From JAHWJR01 sp035942035 (lineage in GTDB: Bacteria > Actinomycetota > Acidimicrobiia > Acidimicrobiales > CADCSY01): DNA of 16,767 nucleotides. The translations under genes were made by a program, and so were the position numbers. Each line of letters opens with the position of its first letter. The stretch's first letter is position 1. The DNA lies in contig DASZDK010000003.1 of NCBI GenBank assembly GCA_035942035.1, positions 1 to 16,767 on the forward strand, in the 5' to 3' direction. The notes beneath the pieces were generated by a model that made no database searches, was not told the DNA's origin, and saw only the letters and a program-made list of their open reading frames with translations. Of the stretch, positions 6,340 through 13,125 are shown piece by piece.

Positions 6340-7779
6340 CGGCCGCCGCGCGAGCAGGCGCAGCGCCTCCTGCCCGGCCCAGTAGCCGCACATGCCGTGC
6401 ACGCCGCCGCCCGGCGGTGTCGACGAGGAGCACAAGAACAAATCGGGCGCCGCCGTGGCGTACTGGTTCACCGACACGGTCGGGCGGAAGAGCAGCTGGA
6501 GCCCGTCGGTGGCGCCTCCGGAGATGTCGCCGCCCACCAGGTTGGGGTTGTAGGCCTCCAGCTCGGGTGGGCCCGTCGCCTGCCGGGCCAGGACCAGTTC
6601 GCCGAACCCGGGGGCGAAGCGCTCGATCTGGGCTTCGATGGCAGCGACCATGTCGAGCGTCGAGCCGGCGGGTACGTGACAGTAGGCCCACAGGGTGTGG
6701 TGTCCCGCCGGCGCCCGCGTCAGGTCGACGATCGACTGTTGGGCGACCAGTACGAAGGGCTGCTCCGGGTGGCGGCCGCGGGCCACGTCCTTCTCCGCTG
6801 CGGCCACCTCGGCGAGGGTGCCGCCGAGGTGCACGGTGCCCGCCCGCCGGCACGCCGGCGCGGTCCACGGCACGGGACCGGAGAGGGCGTAGTCGAGCTT
6901 GAACGCGCCGGGTCCGTGCCGGAAGCGGCGCAGCCGCCGCTGGTAGCGCGGTGGGAGCCGGTCGCCGGCGATGGCGAGCAGCTGTCGGGGGGAGGTGTCG
7001 AACAGCGTGGCCGTGGCCGCCGGCAGCTCGTCCAGCGAGGTCACCGTCGTCCCCGTCTCCACCCGCCCACCCAGCGAGGACAGGTACGACACCATGGCGT
7101 CGGCGATGCGTTGCGACCCGCCGGCGGCCACCGGCCAGCCGGCGGCGTGGCCGGCGGCGCCGAGCACCAGACCGGCGGCCGCGGTCAACGGCCGGTCGAG
7201 CGCGGCGACGGAGTGGGCGGCGATGCCGGCGAACAGGGCGGGGGCGAGCTCGCCGCCGAGCACCCGATTGGCCAAGGTCGTCGCCGGCCACACGGCCCGC
7301 GCCCCGAAACGGGACAGGGTCACCGGGTGGCGGGGAACGCGCAGCATCGGTCCGAGGATCGAGGCGAGCACCTCGTCCCACGACGTCACCAGCGGGCCCA
7401 TGAGCCGGCGCCAACCTGGATCGCCGAGGGCGTCACCGGTCGCCTCCAGGTCCCGCAGCAGCACCGCGGCCCGGCCGCCGTCGAGGGGGTGGGCCAGTGG
7501 GACCTCGGGGTGGAGCCAGGCCAGGCCGTGGTCTTCCAGCGGCAGGCTGCGCAGGTAGGGCGAGGCGACGCCGAGCGGGTGCACGGCCGAGCACACGTCG
7601 TGGACGAACCCGGGACGGGTGAGCTCGGCTGAGCGGGCACCGCCGCCGGGGCGCTCACCCTGCTCCACCACGAGCACCGACGCTCCGGCCTGGGCCAGGG
7701 TGATGGCCGCCGCCAGGCCGTTGGGGCCCGAGCCGACGACCACGGCGTCGTACTCCGTGCGCCTGGCGAGGCGTCCCAT
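6337..7779 (-). CDS. FAD-dependent oxidoreductase, phytoene-desaturase-like (PYROXD2/CrtI superfamily)
   Basis: A 480-residue flavoprotein. The N-terminus has the dinucleotide-binding Rossmann motif VVVGSGPNGLAAA (G16, G18, G21), an acidic residue closing the second strand (VVEQGERPGGGARS), and the C-terminus has the family signature CSSSTPPGGGVHGMCGYWAG (residues 450-469) that contacts FAD. This matches the NAD(P)/FAD-dependent oxidoreductases related to carotenoid desaturases; the substrate cannot be read, and no carotenoid biosynthesis gene is nearby. I chose the ATG at 7779; in-frame alternatives are GTG 7797 and an ATG at 7854 whose codon overlaps the start codon of the divergent NfuA-like gene. 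None has a good ribosome site. The stop is 9 nt before the 246-residue conserved gene, suggesting a functional pair. Length and motifs are complete. Confidence 0.87.
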   Translation of the reverse strand: MGRLARRTEYDAVVVGSGPNGLAAAITLAQAGASVLVVEQGERPGGGARSAELTRPGFVHDVCSAVHPLGVASPYLRSLPLEDHGLAWLHPEVPLAHPLDGGRAAVLLRDLEATGDALGDPGWRRLMGPLVTSWDEVLASILGPMLRVPRHPVTLSRFGARAVWPATTLANRVLGGELAPALFAGIAAHSVAALDRPLTAAAGLVLGAAGHAAGWPVAAGGSQRIADAMVSYLSSLGGRVETGTTVTSLDELPAATATLFDTSPRQLLAIAGDRLPPRYQRRLRRFRHGPGAFKLDYALSGPVPWTAPACRRAGTVHLGGTLAEVAAAEKDVARGRHPEQPFVLVAQQSIVDLTRAPAGHHTLWAYCHVPAGSTLDMVAAIEAQIERFAPGFGELVLARQATGPPELEAYNPNLVGGDISGGATDGLQLLFRPTVSVNQYATAAPDLFLCSSSTPPGGGVHGMCGYWAGQEALRLLARRP

Positions 7780-7840
7780 GCCCGCCGAGGCTGCCACACC
7801 CCGGCGCCGGCGCCCACCCGGGGCGGCGGGGAAGAACCAG

Positions 7841-7846
7841 TAGCCT
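7841..7846 (+). promoter_or_regulatory. Candidate -10 (TAGCCT) for a leaderless NfuA-like gene
   Basis: TAGCCT is followed by exactly 6 nt and the ATG at 7853. There is no Shine-Dalgarno sequence before that ATG, which supports a leaderless transcript. No clear -35 is visible at the expected distance. Confidence 0.5.
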
Positions 7847-7852
7847 GGCTCC

Positions 7853-8500
7853 ATGTCCGCCGAGATCACCGAGAACCTGGCGCCGACCGAGCCGGCTCCC
7901 CTGCGCGTGACCGACGCGGCTCGATCCACCATCCTCGAGATGCGCTCCGCTGAGCCCGAGGGCGACGTCCTGGCGCTGCGGGTCGACGTGGTGGGCGTGT
8001 CCGGTCCCGAGTTCGCCTACGAGCTCACCTTCGCACCCCTGGACGAGGCTGGCCCCGACGACGCCGTCGACCGCAGCGGGGACCTCCCCGTGGTCGTCCC
8101 CAGCCCGTCGGTCGACAAGCTGCGGGGGGCCACGCTCGATCATGTCGATCCGACCGGGCTGGTTCTGCGCAATCCCAACCGGCCCCGGCCGGAGCCGGCG
8201 GCCACCGGGCCGGTCGAGCTCCACGGGACCGTCGAAGAGCGCATCCGCCAGTTGCTCGACGGCCAGATCAACCCCATGCTCGCCACGCACGGTGGTTTCG
8301 CCACCCTCGATCGAGTCGAGGCCGACACCGCCTACATGACCATGGGCGGCGGGTGCCAGGGGTGCGGGCTGGCGGCGCTCACCCTCACCGAGGGGATCAA
8401 GGCCACGGTCGAGGACGCCATCCCCGAGATCGCCAACGTGGTGGACGTCACCGACCACGGCGCCGGGGAGAATCCCTTCTACACCCCCTCCCAGAAGTAG
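7853..8500 (+). CDS. NfuA-like iron-sulfur cluster carrier (NifU C-terminal domain)
   Basis: Predicted cytosolic carrier that receives an Fe-S cluster and hands it to apo-proteins. The first ~110 of 215 residues resemble a degenerate A-type carrier (HesB/IscA) domain: the fold-like sequence is there but there is no cysteine at all, as in NfuA proteins. The C-terminal NifU domain begins near residue 123 (VEERIRQLLDGQINPMLATHGG) and has the cluster-binding C-x2-C in GGGCQGCGLAALTLTEGI (C168, C171). The length is slightly above the 191 residues of E. coli NfuA. It is divergent from the oxidoreductase gene and starts with an ATG 6 nt after a -10-like box. It may supply clusters to proteins such as the ferredoxin nearby, but no SUF genes are in view. 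Confidence 0.88.
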   Translation: MSAEITENLAPTEPAPLRVTDAARSTILEMRSAEPEGDVLALRVDVVGVSGPEFAYELTFAPLDEAGPDDAVDRSGDLPVVVPSPSVDKLRGATLDHVDPTGLVLRNPNRPRPEPAATGPVELHGTVEERIRQLLDGQINPMLATHGGFATLDRVEADTAYMTMGGGCQGCGLAALTLTEGIKATVEDAIPEIANVVDVTDHGAGENPFYTPSQK

Positions 8501-8505
8501 GGACC

Positions 8506-8520
8506 GCCGGCCGCGCCGGC
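8506..8520 (+). terminator. Weak hairpin after the NfuA-like gene
   Basis: Two copies of GCCGGC (8506-8511, 8515-8520) form a 6-bp stem with a CGC loop, 5 nt after the stop codon and before the rho promoter. There is no U tract. Position suggests a terminator. Confidence 0.3.
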
Positions 8521-8546
8521 GCCTGGCCATTCGCTGTCGGCTCTGG

Positions 8547-8575
8547 TTGCCGTCACCGCAGGTCACGGGTAGCAT
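8547..8575 (+). promoter_or_regulatory. rho promoter (TTGCCG-N17-TAGCAT)
   Basis: TTGCCG (8547-8552) and TAGCAT (8570-8575) are separated by 17 nt, a good fit to a vegetative actinobacterial sigma promoter. Transcription should begin around 8582, leaving a leader of about 315 nt before the rho ATG at 8897. Confidence 0.6.
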
Positions 8576-8581
8576 TGGCGC

Positions 8582-8896
8582 CGCATCGCTCGCCGACTCC
8601 GGGGCAAACACCGTCGGTCGGCGGGGTTTCCGGGGGCTGGCCATGGGGCCGGGTGGGCAGACTGTGCCCGTCCCTTTCCCTTGAGCCAAACCCTGACCCT
8701 GCTCTCGACGTCACCACGGCGTGGGGTGCTCGGTGACTCCCGTTGAGCTGACAGCGCGAGCAACCGCACTCCGCCTGCAGCACCACAATCGTCGCTCGAC
8801 GATCCGGTGCCCAGGACGAAGCGGATCGTGCGGGTAACACACCTGGTGGTGCCGGTCCCAGGCCGGACCCCTCCCGAGAAGAATGAGGTAAAGCGC
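8582..8896 (+). promoter_or_regulatory. Long rho 5' leader with C-rich, G-poor tract
   Basis: This gene-free stretch lies between the rho promoter and its start codon. Positions 8660-8709 contain 22 C and only 9 G in 50 nt, unusual in this GC-rich genome and the composition of a Rho-utilisation site, which would fit the autogenous control of rho known in E. coli. A 13-codon open frame, ATG 8643 to TGA 8684, precedes and overlaps the tract; its ribosome site is poor. GGGCA/TGCCC (8655-8669 region) forms a small hairpin. I recognise no known riboswitch here. Confidence 0.4.
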
Positions 8897-10624
8897 ATGA
8901 GCGAGTCCGTCCTCGAGCGTTCAGTGCTCGAGCGGAAAGAGCGTGACGAGCTCCAGACGATCGCCCGGGCGATGGGCATCGAGCCGACGTCTCGGGCCCG
9001 GAAGGCCGAGCTGGTCGACATGATCCTCAGCACCGCTGGCATCGGCCCCGCCGCCAACGGTGGTGAGGTGTCGCCGGCGCCACCCGAGCGCCGTCGCCGG
9101 TCACGGGCGTCGTCGCCCGCCAACGGCGCCACCACGGAGGCCCCGCACACCAGCGACGAGCGCGACCGCGGAGGACCCGACGCCGCCACGCCGGCGGCGT
9201 CCGGGCAGCCGGCGACCCAGGGTGCGTCCGCCGGCAACGGCGGTGCCCCCCCCGAGGAGACCACCGGTCGTGACCGTGACAAGAGCGGTGACCGTGAAAG
9301 GCCCGGTGACCGGGGGGACCGTGAGAAGGACGGCGACGGCGACCGCAGCCGCGGGGAGCGCCGCAACGACGGCAACGACGGCAACGATGGCAACGACGGC
9401 GGGGACAGCAATCGACGCCGCCGGCGCCGGGGCCGTGACCGCTCACCGGGTGACCAGCGCCAGGACGAGGGATTCTCGGGGGATCCGGTGCCGTGCTCGG
9501 GCCTGCTCGACCTGCGGGACGAGGGCTACGGTTTCCTGCGGACCAAGGGCTATCTGCCGAGCCGGGACGACGTCTACGTGTCGGTCAAGCAGGTGCGCCA
9601 GTTCGGGCTGCGCAAGGGCGACCACGTCGCCGGCGCCAGCCGGCCGGCGAGCCGCAACGAGAAGAACCCGGCCCTGGTCCGGGTCGACCAGGTCAACGGC
9701 AAGGACCCTGACGAGGCCCGCCGCCGGCCCCGCTTCGAGGACCTCACCCCGCTGTTCCCCGACGAGCGGCTGCGACTGGAGACCCCGAGCGAGCCCGGCA
9801 ACATGACCGCACGCATCGTCGACTTGGTGGCGCCCATCGGCAAGGGACAGCGAGGGATGATCGTGTCCCCACCCAAGGCCGGCAAGACGACGATCATGAA
9901 GCAGATCGTGCGCTCGATCGAGGCCAACAACCCCGACGTCCACCTCATGGTGCTGCTGGTTGACGAGCGCCCCGAGGAGGTCACCGACATGCGCCGCTCG
10001 ACCAGCGGCGAGGTGATCGCCTCCACCTTCGACCGGCCCTCGGACGAGCACACCCAGGTGGCCGAGCTCGGCATCGAACGGGCCAAACGGCTGGTCGAGG
10101 AGGGCAGGGACGTGGTCGTCGTCCTCGACGGGATCACCCGCCTGGCCCGGGCCTACAACCTGGCCGCCCCCGCCACCGGGCGCATCATGTCCGGCGGGAT
10201 CGACACCGGCGCCCTCTACCCACCCAAGAAGTTTTTCGGGGCCGCCCGCAACATCGAGGAGGGCGGTTCCCTCACCATCCTGGCCACCGCCCTCATCGAG
10301 ACGGGGTCCAAGATGGACGAGGTGATCTTCGAGGAGTTCAAGGGCACCGGCAACATGGAGCTCCGGCTCGACCGGCGCCTGGCCGAGCGGCGCATCTATC
10401 CCGCCATCGACGTCGACGCCTCCTCCACTCGCCACGAGGAGCTGTTGTTCGACCGCAAGCAGCTCCAGCAGGTGTGGCGGGTGCGCCGGGCGCTCAACGC
10501 CCTCTCCGCCGACGGTGGCTCACCCACTGCCGGCCTCGAGCGCCTGATGGACGGCATGAAGACGTTCACCTCGAACGACGAGTTCCTGGCCGAGGCCGCC
10601 AAGGCCGGCGGCCCGGCCACCTGA
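8897..10624 (+). CDS. rho: Transcription termination factor Rho
   Basis: Hexameric RNA-dependent ATPase that ends transcription. The 575-residue protein starts with a SAP-like Rho N-terminal helical domain (about residues 10-45), then a long disordered Arg/Asp/Gly/Asn-rich insertion (about 60-195) including a fourfold NDG repeat. The cold-shock-type RNA-binding domain follows (about 200-270, with YGFLR). The ATPase core has Walker A PPKAGKT (K330), Walker B VVVVLDG (D411), the STFDRPSDEH segment and the conserved GTGNMELRLDR near the end. The ATG at 8897 has GAGGT 7 nt upstream; a GTG at 8807 is in frame but would place unconserved sequence before the SAP-like domain. Similar charged insertions in actinobacterial Rho are known to help termination on GC-rich, structured RNA. 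It is followed 17 nt later by rpmE with its own strong ribosome site, so the two are probably co-transcribed. Autoregulation through the long leader is plausible. Confidence 0.97.
   Translation: MSESVLERSVLERKERDELQTIARAMGIEPTSRARKAELVDMILSTAGIGPAANGGEVSPAPPERRRRSRASSPANGATTEAPHTSDERDRGGPDAATPAASGQPATQGASAGNGGAPPEETTGRDRDKSGDRERPGDRGDREKDGDGDRSRGERRNDGNDGNDGNDGGDSNRRRRRRGRDRSPGDQRQDEGFSGDPVPCSGLLDLRDEGYGFLRTKGYLPSRDDVYVSVKQVRQFGLRKGDHVAGASRPASRNEKNPALVRVDQVNGKDPDEARRRPRFEDLTPLFPDERLRLETPSEPGNMTARIVDLVAPIGKGQRGMIVSPPKAGKTTIMKQIVRSIEANNPDVHLMVLLVDERPEEVTDMRRSTSGEVIASTFDRPSDEHTQVAELGIERAKRLVEEGRDVVVVLDGITRLARAYNLAAPATGRIMSGGIDTGALYPPKKFFGAARNIEEGGSLTILATALIETGSKMDEVIFEEFKGTGNMELRLDRRLAERRIYPAIDVDASSTRHEELLFDRKQLQQVWRVRRALNALSADGGSPTAGLERLMDGMKTFTSNDEFLAEAAKAGGPAT
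9364..9399 (+). repeat. Four tandem 9-bp repeats in rho
   Basis: AACGACGGC occurs four times head to tail (the third copy has T for C), encoding NDG x4 in the disordered part of Rho. This in-frame repeat can expand or contract without a frameshift. Confidence 0.85.
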
Positions 10625-10641
10625 TCCGAACCGGAGGAGCC

Positions 10642-10854
10642 ATGAGAGCCGACATCCATCCCCACTACGACGAAGCTGCCGTCACCTGCTCGTGCGGCAA
10701 CACCTTCACCACCCGCTCCACCGAGCAGCAACTGCGGGTGGAGATGTGCAACGTGTGCCATCCGTTCTTCACCGGCAAGCAGCGCCTGGTCGACAGCGGC
10801 GGCCGGGTCGAGCGCTTCCAGCGCCGGTACGGGACGCGCAAGAAGCAGGCGTAG
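10642..10854 (+). CDS. rpmE: 50S ribosomal protein L31 (zinc-binding form)
   Basis: A 70-residue large-subunit protein. C16, C18, C36 and C39 form the zinc site of the C+ type of L31, the form replaced by a cysteine-free paralog under zinc limitation in many actinobacteria. The rest (HPHYDEAAVTCSCGNTF, NVCHPFFTGKQRLVDSGGRVERF) matches the family along its whole length. The ATG has GGAGGAG a few nt upstream. It sits 17 nt after rho, an association seen in many actinobacteria. A hairpin follows before prfA. Confidence 0.96.
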   Translation: MRADIHPHYDEAAVTCSCGNTFTTRSTEQQLRVEMCNVCHPFFTGKQRLVDSGGRVERFQRRYGTRKKQA

Positions 10855-10875
10855 CACCCGCTCCACGTAACCGTC

Positions 10876-10899
10876 GGGCCGGGCCATCGCCGGCCCGGC
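10876..10899 (+). terminator. Hairpin between rpmE and prfA
   Basis: Two alternative 7-bp stems can form: GGGCCGG/CCGGCCC (10876-10882, 10890-10896) or GCCGGGC/GCCCGGC (10878-10884, 10893-10899). It lies 21 nt past the rpmE stop and just before the -10-like TACGCT of prfA. No U tract is present; position suggests the end of the rho-rpmE transcript. Confidence 0.4.
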
Positions 10900-10903
10900 G
10901 CCC

Positions 10904-10909
10904 TACGCT
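10904..10909 (+). promoter_or_regulatory. Candidate -10 (TACGCT) for prfA
   Basis: TACGCT is followed by 8 nt and the GTG start of prfA at 10918. No ribosome-binding site lies between them, so a leaderless or nearly leaderless mRNA is likely if this promoter is used. Confidence 0.4.
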
Positions 10910-10917
10910 GGCCTGCG

Positions 10918-11982
10918 GTGTTCGAGCGGTTGTCGGCGTTGGAGAACGAGCTGGCCTCGATCGAGGCCCAGCTGGCCGACCCCGGCGTATTCGCCGACCA
11001 GGAGGCCTACGTCCGCCTCACTCGCCGCCACAAGGAGCTGGAGCCCGTGGTGGCCGTCAGCCAGGCCTACCGCCAGGCCCGTGACGACCTGGCCGCCGCC
11101 CGCGAGCTGCTGGTCGACGCCACCGGGCCCGACCGGGAGTTGCTGCGGTCGGAGGCCGACGACTCGGCGTCGACCATGGCCCGCCTCGAGGAGGACCTCA
11201 AGGTGCTCCTGGCGCCCAAGGACCCCAACGACGGCCGCAACGTGCTGGTCGAGATCCGGGGTGCCGAGGGCGGTGAGGAGGCGAACCTGTTCGCCAAGGA
11301 CCTGTTCGACATGTACTCCGGCTACGCCGCCCGCCAGGGCTGGCGCCTCGAGGTCCTCTCCAGCACACCGTCGGACATGGGTGGCCTGGCCGAGGTGACC
11401 TTCCTGCTCAAGGGCCCCGACGTGTGGTCGCACATGAAGCACGAGGGCGGCCCTCACCGGGTGCAGCGGGTCCCGGTCACCGAGAGCCAGGGCCGGGTCC
11501 ACACCTCCTCGGCCACCGTGACGGTGCTTCCCGAGGCGAAGGACGTCGACGTGCGCGTCGACCCGAACGACCTCCAGGTCGACGTCTACCGTTCATCGGG
11601 GCCGGGTGGCCAGAGCGTCAACACCACCGACTCGGCCGTGCGCGTCACCCACAAGCCCACGGGCATCGTCGTGGCCATGCAGGACGAGAAGAGCCAGATC
11701 CAGAACCGGGCCAAGGCCATGGTCGTGCTCCGATCGCGCCTGCTCAAGGCCGAGCAGGACCGGCAGTCGGCCGAACTGTCGGAGCAGCGTCGGGGCCAGG
11801 TTGGCGGTGGTGGGCGTTCGGAGAAGATCCGCACCTACAACTTCAAGGAGAACCGCGTCTCCGACCACCGGATCAACTTCACCAGCTACAACCTCGACAA
11901 GGTGCTGCAGGGCCACCTCGACGAGGTGGTCGGCGCGCTGCTGCAAGACGAGCGTGCCCGCCAGTTGGCGGATGGTGGCTGA
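10918..11982 (+). CDS. prfA: Peptide chain release factor 1
   Basis: Reads UAA and UAG stop codons and triggers peptide release on the ribosome. The 354-residue protein has the codon-recognition tripeptide P-V-T (186-188) in HRVQRVPVTESQGRVHTSSA, which marks RF1 rather than RF2 (SPF), and the catalytic GGQ (230-232) in SSGPGGQSVNTTDSAVR, whose Gln is the methylation target of the next gene's product. N- and C-terminal domains are complete (ends YNLDKVLQGHLDEVVGALLQ). The start is a GTG at 10918 without a Shine-Dalgarno sequence, 8 nt after a -10-like box. Its 3' end overlaps prmC by 11 nt, indicating translational coupling of the factor and its modifying enzyme. Confidence 0.97.
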   Translation: MFERLSALENELASIEAQLADPGVFADQEAYVRLTRRHKELEPVVAVSQAYRQARDDLAAARELLVDATGPDRELLRSEADDSASTMARLEEDLKVLLAPKDPNDGRNVLVEIRGAEGGEEANLFAKDLFDMYSGYAARQGWRLEVLSSTPSDMGGLAEVTFLLKGPDVWSHMKHEGGPHRVQRVPVTESQGRVHTSSATVTVLPEAKDVDVRVDPNDLQVDVYRSSGPGGQSVNTTDSAVRVTHKPTGIVVAMQDEKSQIQNRAKAMVVLRSRLLKAEQDRQSAELSEQRRGQVGGGGRSEKIRTYNFKENRVSDHRINFTSYNLDKVLQGHLDEVVGALLQDERARQLADGG

Positions 11983-12910
11983 GCCGGTCGAGGAGGCGCC
12001 GAGCTGGCGGCTGCTGCTGGTCGGGGCCCGACGGGCCCTGGAGGCGGCCGGACTGCCCAGTGCCGACGTCGACGCCCGCCGCCTGGTCGAGCAGGCGTCG
12101 GGGCACGACGGAGCGGAGCTGGCGTTGGCCCTCGACGACCCGGCACCCCGGCGGGGGACGGCGTACCTCCAGCGCATGGTCGAGCGCCGGTCCCAGGGTG
12201 AGCCCCTCCAGTACGTGGTGGGGCGATGGGGCTTCCGCACTCTCGACCTCATGGTCGACCGGCGGGTGCTCATTCCCCGCCCGGAGACCGAGCAGGTGGC
12301 CGGCGTCGCCGTGGAGGAGCTGCGCCGGCTGGGGACGGTGCCCTCGCCGGGCACCGCCGCCGTCGGCGCCGGCGGGCGGCGCACCACCGCCGTCGACCTC
12401 GGGACCGGCTCGGGGGCCATCGCCCTGTCCCTGGCGGTGGAGGTGGTCACCGCCCACGTCTGGGGCAGCGACGTCTCCCCTCAGGCCCTTGCCGTGGCCC
12501 GGGCCAACCTCGCCGGCCTGGGCCGCCCCGGCGCCCGCGTGCGCCTGGTCGAGGGGGACTGGTTCGCCGCCCTGCCCCCCGACCTGGCCGGGGAGATCGA
12601 CCTGGTGGTGTCCAACCCCCCTTACGTGGCCAGCTCCGACCCGCTGCCCCCGGAGGTGGAGGCGTGGGAGCCGGGCGAGGCGCTGGTGGCCGGCCCCAGC
12701 GGGCTGGAGCACGTCGAGCGCATCCTGGCTGAGGCGCCGGCGTGGCTGGCACCTGCCGGCGTCGTGGTCCTGGAGCTCGCCCCCCACCAGGCCGAGCGAG
12801 CGGCGGGCGGGGCCCGCGCCGCCGGCTTCGCCGAGGTGGAGGTGCGCCCCGACCTGGCCGGGCGCGCCCGGATCCTCGTCGCCCGACTCCGTACCTTGCG
12901 CCGGCGATAA
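11972..12910 (+). CDS. prmC: Release factor glutamine methyltransferase PrmC (HemK)
   Basis: SAM-dependent N5-methyltransferase acting on the Gln of the GGQ motif in release factors. The 312-residue protein has an N-terminal helical domain that contacts the release factor, a linker with GEPLQYVVGRWGFRTLDLMVDRRVLIPRPETE, the SAM-binding motif DLGTGSGAIALSLA, and the catalytic NPPY (215-218) in VVSNPPYVA. The ATG at 11972 or the adjacent GTG at 11975 both lie inside the end of prfA. A Thr/Gly/Ala-rich insert (about residues 125-138) precedes the SAM motif. The last codons and TAA (12908-12910) come from the first copy of a tandem palindromic repeat, so the C-terminus RLRTLRRR is partly element-derived; the fold is complete before it. 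Confidence 0.95.
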   Translation: MVAEPVEEAPSWRLLLVGARRALEAAGLPSADVDARRLVEQASGHDGAELALALDDPAPRRGTAYLQRMVERRSQGEPLQYVVGRWGFRTLDLMVDRRVLIPRPETEQVAGVAVEELRRLGTVPSPGTAAVGAGGRRTTAVDLGTGSGAIALSLAVEVVTAHVWGSDVSPQALAVARANLAGLGRPGARVRLVEGDWFAALPPDLAGEIDLVVSNPPYVASSDPLPPEVEAWEPGEALVAGPSGLEHVERILAEAPAWLAPAGVVVLELAPHQAERAAGGARAAGFAEVEVRPDLAGRARILVARLRTLRRR

Positions 12911-13060
12911 TCCGCCGGCGCCCGTTGCACGGAGCTGGACCAGGCTCGGAGGCTGCTCCGCCTGGCGGACTCCGCAGCGCGGCCGGCGATAATCCGCCGG
13001 CGTCCGTTGCACGGAGCTGGGCCAGCCTCGGAGGCTGCTCCGCCTGGCGGACTCCGCAGC
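12901..13060. repeat. Two tandem copies of a ~78-82 bp palindromic repeat
   Basis: Copy 1 (12901-12978) and copy 2 (12983-13060) match at 75 of 78 positions by my alignment, with an 82-bp period. Each has hairpin A, CCGGCG-ATAATC-CGCCGG (extended to 9 bp in copy 1: 12898-12906 with 12913-12921), and hairpin B. Hairpin B is best in copy 2, where GAGGCTGC (13031-13038) pairs with GCAGCCTC (13056-13063) around an inner stem TCCGC/GCGGA. The prmC stop codon lies in the loop of hairpin A of copy 1. This resembles REP/BIME-like intergenic elements. No transposase is present. Confidence 0.85.
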
Positions 13061-13076
13061 CTCACCATTCCGTTCC

Positions 13077-13115
13077 TTGTCGGAGGGGCCACCGTGGCGG
13101 TGGCTTTCTCGACAA
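13077..13115 (+). promoter_or_regulatory. Stem-loop just upstream of the TsaC/Sua5 gene
   Basis: TTGTCG (13077-13082) pairs with CGACAA (13110-13115), and inside it GCCACC (13088-13093) pairs with GGTGGC (13099-13104) around a 5-nt loop. The structure ends 10 nt before the GTG start and could influence initiation or mark a processing or termination site. It is not part of the tandem repeat. Confidence 0.35.
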
Positions 13116-13125
13116 AGATCGAGCG

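Noticed and set aside
5666..7414. 582-codon minus-strand frame covering parts of the oxidoreductase and the 246-residue conserved gene
   Set aside because: It crosses a gene boundary in a different frame and is Arg/Pro/Ala-rich with no motif; the other frames hold the recognisable proteins.
8807..8896. GTG 8807 as the start of Rho
   Set aside because: The added 30 residues show no Rho similarity, while ATG 8897 has a ribosome site at proper spacing and precedes the conserved N-terminal domain.
12901..13060. CRISPR-like direct repeats
   Set aside because: Only two adjacent copies without spacers of constant length, each internally palindromic, and no cas gene; a tandem palindromic element explains it.
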